A DNA stretch of 64,000 nucleotides from Nesterenkonia sphaerica. GTDB taxonomy: Bacteria > Actinomycetota > Actinomycetes > Actinomycetales > Micrococcaceae. The notes beneath the pieces are model-generated. The model saw nothing but the letters and a program-made list of their open reading frames with translations, made no database searches and had not been told where the DNA came from. Numbering within the stretch: position 1 is the first letter of the stretch; each line of letters opens with the position of its first letter. The translations under genes and the position numbers were made by a program. Where the stretch lies: the NCBI RefSeq assembly GCF_005771565.1, contig NZ_VAWA01000001.1, forward strand, positions 136,638 through 200,637. Direction: 5' to 3'. Positions 16,468 to 23,960 of the stretch are shown here, piece by piece.

Positions 16468-16961
16468 ACAAGGAAGTTTACATCGCAACCGCGACCAAGT
16501 CTGGAAAGTATTGGCACATCCACGTTCCCCAGTTGGATGCTGTCACTCAGGCTCGGAGTCTGGACGAGGCCGAGGACATGATTCGCGATCTCATCACAAT
16601 CTATACCGGCGAGGATCCTCAGAGTGTCGAGATTTCACTGGAGATGGACCTTCCCAAGGAGGTCAAGACCGCTCGTCGCAGGGCGGCGGAACTACGTGAG
16701 AAGGCCGCCAAGTATAACGGTGACGCTGCCCGGTATAGTCGCCAGTCAGTAGCCTTATTGCGGCAAAACGGGTACACGCATAAGGAAATTGCGGTTGCTC
16801 TCGGCATTTCTCGCCAACGGGCTGCTCAACTCTCTGCTGAAGCTCAAAAGGGTGGAGCGGTCATTGCTGGTCCGCGAAATGCAGGGGCTCTTGTGAGAGC
16901 CAGGAAGTCTGGCCGAAGCGCCACCAGGAAAGACGGTACTCGCAGCAGGGCCTCACTCTAA
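16464..16961 (+). CDS. hicB: HicB-like antitoxin with C-terminal helix-turn-helix
   Basis: This antitoxin of about 165 residues has an N-terminal HicB partial RNase H fold (KEVYIATATKSGKYWHIHV, DAVTQARSLDEAEDMIRDLI, residues 2-50), a charged helical linker, and a C-terminal helix-turn-helix (GYTHKEIAVALGISRQRAAQ, about 105-125) that should bind its own operator. A long basic tail ends the protein. GTG 16464 overlaps the hicA stop as GTGA and has AAGG 8 bases upstream; GTG 16455 in frame is the alternative. The linker and tail make it longer than a minimal HicB. It should neutralise the adjacent HicA. Confidence 0.82.
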   Translation: MNKEVYIATATKSGKYWHIHVPQLDAVTQARSLDEAEDMIRDLITIYTGEDPQSVEISLEMDLPKEVKTARRRAAELREKAAKYNGDAARYSRQSVALLRQNGYTHKEIAVALGISRQRAAQLSAEAQKGGAVIAGPRNAGALVRARKSGRSATRKDGTRSRASL

Positions 16962-17102
16962 CTGCTCGCCGCCAACAGGGCTGGGCTCTCATCTGGGGGA
17001 TACGCCCTCTCGTGCTCTTGGGACTTGCCCTTCGAGGCACGCGGCTCAACGTCCGCTTGCCGCCGCTCAGTTGCCCTTAATTAGGAATGTGGTCTGCCGC
17101 AC

Positions 17103-17131
17103 TTGACCGCTAATGTAACATCCGGTACGTT
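17103..17131 (+). promoter_or_regulatory. Promoter with overlapping dyad operator (copy 2), before the TRAP genes
   Basis: TTGACC (17103-17108) and TACGTT (17126-17131) are spaced by 17 bases, with the dyad AATGTA (17112-17117), 8 bases, TACGTT across them. The stretch from GACC to the end differs from copy 1 (14320-14346) at only a few positions, including the same CTAATGTAA. It should drive the dctQM-aroE-dctP operon. The intervening bases after hicB (16962-17102) hold no recognisable gene. Confidence 0.6.
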
Positions 17132-17190
17132 CATAAATAGCACGTGACCCGCGTCACTGCATCATGATCCGTCAAGAATCGAGGAATCCT

Positions 17191-17736
17191 ATGAGTGCGC
17201 TGCTCCGGACCTCGCTGCGCAAGACAGGCAGCGTCCTCACGGTCGCAGAAATCGCCGTGGGCTCGATCATGCTGCTGACCATCTTTATGCTGATCGTCAT
17301 TCAGGCTGCCCAACGCCACCTGCCAGGTGACGGCCTCGCCTGGACTGGAGAGGTCTCGCGCTTCGGTCTGGTGTGGCTGACCTTTTCCGTGGCAGGAGTG
17401 CTGATCACCCACCGGGGCCACATCGCTCTGGAAGTGGTGGATCTGCTCCCGCGGCCTCAGCTTGTCCGCACAGTCCAGGTCTTCGCCCTGGTGTGTGTAG
17501 CCGGCGTCGCAGCAGGCCTGGCCTACGAAGCCTGGAGCCTGGTGCAAAGCCAGGGAATACTCCGCTCACCGGTGCTGGGAATGTCAATGGCATTGCTGTA
17601 TATCCCAGTGCTGATCGGCATGGTCAGCACGGTCCTGCGCTCGCTGGTCGCGGCAACAGATATCATCCTGCACGGACCAGCAGCTGATACTGACGGGTCA
17701 GTGGCCCCCGAACACGAAGAGGTGCCCGCCCCGTGA
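17191..17736 (+). CDS. TRAP transporter small permease (DctQ family)
   Basis: This 181-residue protein has four predicted membrane helices (about 15-40, 55-75, 90-112 and 128-150), and the DctQ-type pattern WTGEVSRFGLVWLTF and the cytoplasmic LITHRGHIALEV. It is the small membrane subunit of a tripartite ATP-independent periplasmic-type transporter that uses a sodium gradient to import organic acids. ATG 17191 has GAGGA 5 bases upstream; ATG 17164 lacks a ribosome site. The next gene overlaps it by 4 bases. With the linked shikimate dehydrogenase and QsuB, the likely substrate is shikimate or dehydroshikimate. Confidence 0.88.
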   Translation: MSALLRTSLRKTGSVLTVAEIAVGSIMLLTIFMLIVIQAAQRHLPGDGLAWTGEVSRFGLVWLTFSVAGVLITHRGHIALEVVDLLPRPQLVRTVQVFALVCVAGVAAGLAYEAWSLVQSQGILRSPVLGMSMALLYIPVLIGMVSTVLRSLVAATDIILHGPAADTDGSVAPEHEEVPAP

Positions 17737-19007
17737 CTCTCCTAATCCTTGCCGGCAGCATCGCCCTGCTGCTGATGCTCCGGGTCCCGGTGGCCTTCGC
17801 CTTCCTGGGCCCCTCCTTGGTCTACATGCTGCTCGACGGCCAGTCCTCCGGAATGAGCCTGCGGCAAGTCACCTCCGCAGTCCAGAGCTTTCCTCTGTTG
17901 GCAGTGCCGCTGTTCATCTTCCTGGGCTCCCTGGCCAATCACGCAGGAATCGCTGACCGCCTGTTCAACTTCGCGCTGGCGCTGCTGGCGCGCCTCCGCG
18001 GCAATCTCGGCTACGTCACAGTGGGCATGAGTGTGGGATTCTCCTGGATGAGCGGTTCAGCAGTGGCCGACGCCGCAGCCCTGGGCAAGGTGCAGATACC
18101 GGCCATGCTCCGCAACGGATACAGCAGACGCTTCGCCACCGGCATCTCCTCCACCTCCTCACTCATCGCACCGGTGATGCCGCCGAGTATTCCCGCCGTA
18201 ATCTTCGCTGGTCTGGCGGCCACCTCGACCGGAGCACTATTTGCCGCTGCGGTAATCCCCGCCCTGCTGGTGGCCGGAGGACTCTTCGTGGCAGTGTGGC
18301 TGATGCTCAAACGTGAGCCCAACGTCACCCGCGGCACATTCAGCCGAGCGGTCCTCTGGTCCAGCACCAAGGGCATCCTGCTGCCGATCCTCACCCCAGT
18401 CATTGTCCTGGGTGGCATTCTGGGCGGCTTCTTCACCCCCACCGAGGCCGCCGGGATCGCTGTGGCCTACGTGCTGCTGATCTCCTTGGTGGAACGCTCG
18501 CTCTCCTGGCGCAGCTTCCTCGCCGCGGTACGGGAAACCGTGTTGACCACCGGTGCCATCATGATCATCGTCGCTGCAGCAGCCCTGCTGGGCTACATTC
18601 TGGCTCGAGAGCGACTTCCGCAGATGCTTGCCGAGCAGCTGCTGGGATTCACCCAGAGCCCGGTGGTCTTCCTCTTGGTGGTGATGATCCTGATGCTGAT
18701 TCTGGGCACCGTGATTGATGCCACCGCCGTACTGGTATTGACGGTGCCGGTGTTACTGCCGATCGCCCTGGAATACGGCGTCGATCCCATTGTTCTGGGT
18801 GTCATCCTCATCCTGTCGCTGATGGTGGGGCTGCTTACCCCGCCGGTGGGGACCGTGCTGTTTGTCACCGCGGCTGTCTCCGACACCAGGGTCGGCGAAG
18901 TCTTCAAGGGCGCCCTGCCGTTCTTGGTCCCCATCCTGGTGGTCACCGTGCTGGCGGTTCTCTTCCCTGCAGCGGTCCTGTACCTGCCGGGGGTGCTGGG
19001 CCTGTGA
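17733..19007 (+). CDS. TRAP transporter large permease (DctM family)
   Basis: This 424-residue DctM subunit has about twelve hydrophobic helices. Family blocks include PVAFAFLGPSLVYM, SFPLLAVPLFIFLGSL, MSGSAVADAAALGKVQIPAM and SSLIAPVMPPSIPAVIFAG, which carry the sodium and substrate path, and TPPVGTVLFVTAAVSD near the C-terminus. GTG 17733 overlaps the dctQ stop in a GTGA junction, and its own end overlaps the next gene in the same way. Together with DctQ and the lipoprotein DctP encoded two genes on, it completes a TRAP transporter. Confidence 0.93.
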   Translation: MTLLILAGSIALLLMLRVPVAFAFLGPSLVYMLLDGQSSGMSLRQVTSAVQSFPLLAVPLFIFLGSLANHAGIADRLFNFALALLARLRGNLGYVTVGMSVGFSWMSGSAVADAAALGKVQIPAMLRNGYSRRFATGISSTSSLIAPVMPPSIPAVIFAGLAATSTGALFAAAVIPALLVAGGLFVAVWLMLKREPNVTRGTFSRAVLWSSTKGILLPILTPVIVLGGILGGFFTPTEAAGIAVAYVLLISLVERSLSWRSFLAAVRETVLTTGAIMIIVAAAALLGYILARERLPQMLAEQLLGFTQSPVVFLLVVMILMLILGTVIDATAVLVLTVPVLLPIALEYGVDPIVLGVILILSLMVGLLTPPVGTVLFVTAAVSDTRVGEVFKGALPFLVPILVVTVLAVLFPAAVLYLPGVLGL

Positions 19008-19897
19008 CAACTCAGCTCCCACCCTCAGTGTTGGTTGGACTCGTGGGGCGCGGCGTCGGGCCCTCACTGACCCCGCCGATGCACGAGCTCGAAGGCGCCC
19101 GCCATGGGCTTCGGTACATCTATCGCAGCATCGACTACACCGCCGACGGCGCCGACGCCGATACGCTCAGCGACCTGCTCAATAACGCCCGGGTTCTAGG
19201 ATTCGACGGGTTGAACCTGACATATCCGGTGAAGCAGACCGCAGTGGCGCTGCTGGATGAGATGACACCGGCTGCGCAGATGATCGGAGCCGTCAACACC
19301 GTGCGCTGGCAGGACGGCCGGCTGATCGGCGACAACACGGACGTCTCCGGGTTCAGGACCTCAGTGATCGATACCCTCGGCGATTCCCCCCTTGGACGCA
19401 CTGTGGCAATGGGTGCCGGGGGAGCCGGCTCCGCGGTATGCCACGCAGTGGCCATGCAGGGGGTCGAGCGGTTGACCATTGTGGACGTCGACCGTCACCG
19501 GGCCGCAGCGCTGGCTGAGGACATTGCCGCTGCCCACGGCCAGCACGTCGACGCCGCCACACCGGAGCAGTTGCCACACCTGCTCACGGCAGCAGACGGA
19601 CTGATCAACGCCACCCCCATAGGCATGGCGCACCACCCCGGCACCCCGCTGGAGACCGAGCTGCTGAACCCCGGGATGTGGGTCTGCGACATTGTCTACC
19701 GTCCCGTGGAAACGGCACTGCTGAGTGCCGCCAAGGAGCGAGGATGCCGCACGATCTCCGGGCTGGGAATGGCGATGCACCAGGCCGCCGACGCTTTTGA
19801 AATATTCACCGGCAAGACTGCGGACCGCCAAGCGATGCTGGCTGACCTGCGCAGCCTGGTCGCCGCTGAACAGCATGCTCTCATTGCTCACCGATGA
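19004..19897 (+). CDS. Shikimate dehydrogenase, catabolic NAD-type (QsuD-like)
   Basis: This is a 297-residue AroE-superfamily enzyme. The substrate serine/threonine pair is in SLTPPMHE (21-28), the catalytic Lys77 in GLNLTYPVKQT, Asp113 in GDNTDVSGF, and the nucleotide loop GAGGAGSA (137-144). After the second strand the sequence is VDVDRHRAAAL: an Asp stands where NADP-dependent AroE enzymes have NRTxxR, as in NAD-preferring QsuD-type enzymes. It should therefore oxidise shikimate (perhaps quinate) to the 3-dehydro acid for catabolism. The GTG start overlaps dctM (GTGA). No dehydroquinate dehydratase is in the window, which favours shikimate over quinate as the main substrate. Confidence 0.88.
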   Translation: MTTQLPPSVLVGLVGRGVGPSLTPPMHELEGARHGLRYIYRSIDYTADGADADTLSDLLNNARVLGFDGLNLTYPVKQTAVALLDEMTPAAQMIGAVNTVRWQDGRLIGDNTDVSGFRTSVIDTLGDSPLGRTVAMGAGGAGSAVCHAVAMQGVERLTIVDVDRHRAAALAEDIAAAHGQHVDAATPEQLPHLLTAADGLINATPIGMAHHPGTPLETELLNPGMWVCDIVYRPVETALLSAAKERGCRTISGLGMAMHQAADAFEIFTGKTADRQAMLADLRSLVAAEQHALIAHR

Positions 19898-19908
19898 AAG
19901 GAATCACT

Positions 19909-20928
19909 ATGTCACGCCCCTACCCCCAGAGCGCCAAGATCGCGGCAGCGCTGACGCTGCCAGCTCTAGCGCTGGTCGCCTGCGGTGACAACGGAGACGC
20001 CAACGGTCAGGACGGGGAAACCATGTCATTGACCCTGGCGCACAGCTACAACGATGACCAGCCCCAGGCCCGCTGCGGCGCTGACGTGATCCAGGAAGAG
20101 GTCGCCGCGGCGGACGTCGGTCTGGAGATCGAAATCTACGGAGCCAGCCAGCTCGGCGGGGACGCGGACCGCATCGCCTCGGTCGCCTCCGGGGACATTG
20201 ATATCGACATTCAGGGTGCCTCTGCCCTGGGCGCGGTCTATGAGCCGGTCAGTGTGCTCGACGCCGCCTACGCCTTCGACGACGCCGACCACCTCGCCGA
20301 ATACATGGCGAGTCCTGAAGCCGAGCAGATGATCGAAAACTTCGCGGCTGAGACTGGGGTGCGGACGCTGGGTGCCTGGTCGGCCGGTGCGCGCCACTTC
20401 ACCGCTAATGAGCCTATCCGGACCCCGGATGACCTGGAAGGACTGCGGATGCGGTTCCCCGGTTCGCCACAGTTCCTCATGAATGCGGCGGCGCTGGGTG
20501 CTGATGCCACTGAGGTCGCCTATGAGGAGCTGTACCTCTCGCTCCAACAGGGCGCGGTGGACGGCCAGGAGAACCCGCTGACCAACATTGAGTCAGAGAG
20601 CCTGGCGGAGGTCCAGGACTATCTGAGCCTCAGCGCCCACCAGCTCAATACGAACCTGGTCATCATGTCCAGCGTGTGGGATGAGCTCTCCGAGGAGCAG
20701 CAACAGGCGCTCAGCGACGCGGTGGAGACTGCGGTCACTGAAGTGACAGAATGCGTGGCCGAGGACGAGGAAGCCACCCTCGAAGAGTGGCGCGAGGGTG
20801 ACGAATGGGAAGTGATCGATGATGTGGACACCGACACTTTCCAGGAGCAGGCGGTGAGCTACTTGGAAGACGAACTCGAAGGGGACTCCCTGGAAGTCTT
20901 CGAGGACATTCGCGGCTTCTCCAACTGA
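19909..20928 (+). CDS. TRAP transporter substrate-binding lipoprotein (DctP family)
   Basis: This 339-residue extracytoplasmic solute receptor has an N-terminal lipoprotein signal peptide ending in LVAC (Cys25), followed by a DctP fold with the substrate arginine region GLRMRFPGSP and the block GAVDGQENPLTNIES. The mature protein is extremely acidic (many Asp and Glu, few Lys), as in salt-adapted bacteria. ATG 19909 follows AAAGGA by 7 bases; ATG 19894 in frame overlaps the preceding gene and lacks a site. The gene is placed after the dehydrogenase, not next to dctQM, and should capture the shikimate-type acid. Confidence 0.92.
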   Translation: MSRPYPQSAKIAAALTLPALALVACGDNGDANGQDGETMSLTLAHSYNDDQPQARCGADVIQEEVAAADVGLEIEIYGASQLGGDADRIASVASGDIDIDIQGASALGAVYEPVSVLDAAYAFDDADHLAEYMASPEAEQMIENFAAETGVRTLGAWSAGARHFTANEPIRTPDDLEGLRMRFPGSPQFLMNAAALGADATEVAYEELYLSLQQGAVDGQENPLTNIESESLAEVQDYLSLSAHQLNTNLVIMSSVWDELSEEQQQALSDAVETAVTEVTECVAEDEEATLEEWREGDEWEVIDDVDTDTFQEQAVSYLEDELEGDSLEVFEDIRGFSN

Positions 20929-20938
20929 CACTCCCGTC

Positions 20939-21919
20939 GTGACCCCACAGGTGCAGACCCTGACCGGGCCAGTTCCGGCCGGCCAGCTGGGGACTACTTT
21001 GATCCACGAACACCTGATCGTCACCGATCCGGAACTGGACCGCAACTTCCCTCACCCGGAGTGGGACGAGGAACGGGTCGCCCAACAGCTGCGTCAGCAA
21101 TTGAGGCACCTTGCCGAACTGGGTGTCGGCACTGTTGTGGATTTGACGGTACCCGGACTGGGGCGCGATGTGCACCGGGTGGCCCGCATGGCGGCTGGCA
21201 TCCCGGTGCACATCGTGGTTTCCACCGGCTACTACACGTACACTTCGCTTCCGCCCTTCTACCACCTCAACGGACCGGATCGTCTGGTCCGCGGGCCCGA
21301 CCCGCTGCTGGAGATGTTCGTCAAGGACATCAGGGAAGGTGTTGCAGGCACCCAGATCCGGGCAGGAATGATCAAAGTCGCCTCCGCTGCTCAGGGGATC
21401 ACTGACGACGTCGCCCTGGTCTTTTCCGCTGCGGCGCAGGCACACCGGGAGACCGGTGCGCCCATCACCACCCATTCTGACCCGCGCACCACCGGGGGAC
21501 TGGAGCAGCAGCAGCGCCTGGCGGAGGAAGGCGCAGACCTGAACCGTGTGGTCATTGGGCACAGTGGGGATTCTGCGGACATTCACTACCTGTGTGCGCT
21601 GGCCGATGCGGGGTCCTATGTGGGTTTCGACCGGTTCGGCATGGCGCATATGGGTCAGGACTCGGCTAGGCTCAGAATGTTGCTGGATCTGCTGGAGCGG
21701 GGGTATGAGGACCGCATCCTGCTGTCGCAGGACGCCGCTGTCTTCAGCCGGATGACTCCGCCCTCATGGCGGGCGGCTCATGCGCCGGATTGGCGGATGG
21801 ACCATCTGCACAGCACGGTGCTGCCGCAGCTCAGAGCCGCAGGCATGGACCGCCGGTTGCAGGATCAGCTGATGGTGGAGAACCCCCGGCGGCTGTTGGC
21901 GGGATCGAGTGATGAGTGA
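20939..21919 (+). CDS. Phosphotriesterase-family amidohydrolase (possible lactonase)
   Basis: This 326-residue TIM-barrel metal hydrolase of the phosphotriesterase family shows every metal ligand: HxH in LIHEHLIV, the carbamylated lysine in AGMIKVAS, His in THSDPRT and in IGHSGDS, and the Asp in LLSQDAAV. Bacterial relatives are often lactonases or esterases. It begins 10 bases after dctP at a GTG (20939; GTG 20951 possible) without a clear ribosome site, so coupling to dctP is likely. Within this operon it could hydrolyse a lactone of a hydroxylated cyclohexane carboxylate such as a quinate or shikimate derivative, but that is inference. Confidence 0.8.
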   Translation: MTPQVQTLTGPVPAGQLGTTLIHEHLIVTDPELDRNFPHPEWDEERVAQQLRQQLRHLAELGVGTVVDLTVPGLGRDVHRVARMAAGIPVHIVVSTGYYTYTSLPPFYHLNGPDRLVRGPDPLLEMFVKDIREGVAGTQIRAGMIKVASAAQGITDDVALVFSAAAQAHRETGAPITTHSDPRTTGGLEQQQRLAEEGADLNRVVIGHSGDSADIHYLCALADAGSYVGFDRFGMAHMGQDSARLRMLLDLLERGYEDRILLSQDAAVFSRMTPPSWRAAHAPDWRMDHLHSTVLPQLRAAGMDRRLQDQLMVENPRRLLAGSSDE

Positions 21920-21935
21920 GACAAGGAGGCTTCCA

Positions 21936-22574
21936 GTGAGCGAACGTCCTATCCAGCACCGCGATGCCGAACGCACTCGGGCGGAGCTGCTGGAAGTTGC
22001 CACCAGCGTGTTCGCGGACTCCGGCTACTCCGGTGCCAGGATCGATGAGATCGCTCGCCGCACGCGCACCACGAAGCGGATGATCTACTACTATTTCGGC
22101 GGCAAGGAGCAGCTCTACCTTGCGGTACTGGAGAGCGTCTACCGGGGGATCCGTGACAAGGAGCAGACCCTGCAGGTCGAGGAGATGGACCCTGCGGACT
22201 CCCTGCGCCGGCTGAGTGAAATCACCTATGACCATCACATGGCCAATGAGGAGTTCATCCGGTTGGTGGCGATTGAGAACATCCACCGCGGACGCTTTAT
22301 CCGGCAAATCGATTCACTTCGGGATCTGAGCAAGCCTGCCCTTGGGGTGTTGGACACCATTCTGGACCGCGGCCGAGACGAAGGCCGGTTCCGCACCGAT
22401 GTGGATGCCCTCGATGTTCACTTGCTTATCAGTTCTTACTGCGTGTTTCAGGTGGCCAACCAATACACCTTCGGTTACCTCTTTGACCGGGACCTCCAGG
22501 CCGAGGACCAGCGCAGTCACCTGCGGTCCATGATCGGCGACGTCGTCGTCGCTTGGGTCACCGAACGTACCTAG
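21936..22574 (+). CDS. TetR family transcriptional regulator
   Basis: This 212-residue protein has a TetR DNA-binding domain at residues 10-60 (AELLEVATSVFADSGYSGAR, then IARRTRTTKRMIYYYFGGKEQ written here in parts: IARRTRTTKRMIYYYF and GGKEQLYLAVL) and an all-helical ligand domain. GTG 21936 is chosen because AAGGAGG lies 6 bases upstream; the frame opens at 21909, overlapping the preceding hydrolase. It closes the TRAP/shikimate operon, so it is the best candidate to bind the matching 20-base dyads before qsuB and before dctQ. It could be an autoregulated repressor released by shikimate or protocatechuate. Confidence 0.88.
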   Translation: MSERPIQHRDAERTRAELLEVATSVFADSGYSGARIDEIARRTRTTKRMIYYYFGGKEQLYLAVLESVYRGIRDKEQTLQVEEMDPADSLRRLSEITYDHHMANEEFIRLVAIENIHRGRFIRQIDSLRDLSKPALGVLDTILDRGRDEGRFRTDVDALDVHLLISSYCVFQVANQYTFGYLFDRDLQAEDQRSHLRSMIGDVVVAWVTERT

Positions 22575-22595
22575 GTCCGGGTTGGATGGATGGTC

Positions 22596-23312
22596 TCACA
22601 CCAGGGCCACAGTGGTCTGATGTCCCGCCGGTGCAAAGCCCAGGGTGATAGCAAGGCGCAAAGAGCCCGGTGCTTCACCCGCTGCCCTCCACTGCGGGAT
22701 AAGCCCGTCGGCGAACGCCTCTTCAACGGCGACTGCTGCGGCGAAACGCGCCAGCCCCACACCTCGATGGCTTGGGTGGGTGAGCACGCCGATGTCTCCC
22801 AGAAAGTCGTGTTGGATGGTCCGTCCGGCGGCGGCGACCACCTCGCCGGTATCTTCGCGAACAAGCGATGCCGACCAGGGGGCGCGCGCTACCCCGGAGC
22901 GCGTCACATCGTCTGCTGGTGATCGTTCAATGAGCTGGCGCAGGTGCTGGGGGTCGTGGGAGACCGAAACGAGGTCGGAGCCCTGGAGCTCTGGGGGCTC
23001 TTCACAGTAGAGCAGCTGCGCCTCGCCCAGGATGCGCGCCCCCGGGAAATGTGGGCGCGCGATCTCCAGCAACCCAGTCTCTAGGGCGAGCTCTTCGTCT
23101 GGCACGTCCCGCGCTGCCCGCACCAGATCCTTCGGTCCGGACAACGCCGTTCTGCCCAGGACCTGCACCAGACTCAGGGTCTGCGTTCCTTCGGCGACTG
23201 CCTCAATGCGCTCCGCGGATAAACTGCTGGCCAGCGTCATGTCGTCCAGGCCCAGGGCGCGGGACCACGCCAACAGAATGATGTGCTCCGTGTGAGCATC
23301 CAAGCTAGTCAT
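22596..23312 (-). CDS. GNAT family N-acetyltransferase
   Basis: This 238-residue protein has its acetyl-CoA-binding GNAT motif near the C-terminus (DIGVLTHPSHRGVGLARFAA, about 178-197), followed by LRLAITLGFAPAG, the usual closing strand. The N-terminal half is not a standard GNAT and resembles the extended N-terminus of acyltransferases found beside redox genes; I cannot name a substrate. It is convergent with the TetR gene (21-base gap) and divergent from a flavin reductase gene 50 bases away. ATG 23312 is preferred over GTG 23318. Confidence 0.75.
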   Translation of the reverse strand: MTSLDAHTEHIILLAWSRALGLDDMTLASSLSAERIEAVAEGTQTLSLVQVLGRTALSGPKDLVRAARDVPDEELALETGLLEIARPHFPGARILGEAQLLYCEEPPELQGSDLVSVSHDPQHLRQLIERSPADDVTRSGVARAPWSASLVREDTGEVVAAAGRTIQHDFLGDIGVLTHPSHRGVGLARFAAAVAVEEAFADGLIPQWRAAGEAPGSLRLAITLGFAPAGHQTTVALV

Positions 23313-23362
23313 CTCCACAGCCTAATCAGCCGTGCTGAGCCTCCGCCCGGTACCTTGGGGGT

Positions 23363-23905
23363 ATGGTGAAAATTGGATACATCATTGGAAGTTTCGCCAG
23401 AGACTCGGTGAACCGCAAGTTGGCCGGGGTGCTGGTGGACCAAGCTCCACAGCAGGCGGAACTGACGGAGATAGACATCGCAGAACTGCCCATCTATGAC
23501 CGTGACATGGATGAGGATTTCCCCCAGGTTCTCTGGAAGTTCAAAGAGCAAGTGGCCAGCGTGGATGGTTTGCTCATCGTGTCACCGGAACATAACCAGT
23601 CGTTCCCCGCAGCGGTGAAAAATGCCATTGACGTGCTCAGTCGTCCCCGCAAACAAGGACAACTCAGAGGCATGACGATGGGGATCGCAGGAGCATCGCC
23701 GGGACGCTTCGGCACCATCAACAGTCAGGCGCAGCTGCGGCAGTTCTTGATCCCCTTAGGTGTGAAACTCATGGGGTTGCCTCTGCTAGCAGTCCAGGTT
23801 GGCCCAGAGACGTTCAGTGACAACGGTGAAGCCGATGAGAGCACCACGCGCCGGGCGAAGGCCTACATAGAGGCCTTTGTGGACATGGTGGAAAGAGATC
23901 TCTGA
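23363..23905 (+). CDS. NADPH-dependent FMN reductase / quinone reductase
   Basis: This 180-residue flavodoxin-fold protein of the NADPH-dependent FMN reductase family has the flavin phosphate loop GSFARDSVNRKLA near the N-terminus, YDRDMDEDFP, the SPEHNQSFPAAVKNAID block that stacks on the flavin, and the GxxGG-like GIAGASPGRFGT. Such enzymes reduce quinones or azo compounds by two electrons or supply reduced flavin. In an aromatic-degrading context protection against quinones formed from catechols is plausible. It starts at ATG 23363 and is followed 55 bases later by the 2-hydroxyacid oxidase gene in the same direction. Confidence 0.88.
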   Translation: MVKIGYIIGSFARDSVNRKLAGVLVDQAPQQAELTEIDIAELPIYDRDMDEDFPQVLWKFKEQVASVDGLLIVSPEHNQSFPAAVKNAIDVLSRPRKQGQLRGMTMGIAGASPGRFGTINSQAQLRQFLIPLGVKLMGLPLLAVQVGPETFSDNGEADESTTRRAKAYIEAFVDMVERDL

Positions 23906-23960
23906 CACACCGCCGATCCCTCCGCTAGTCTTGTTAGTACGTTGACCCCAAGGAGAACAT

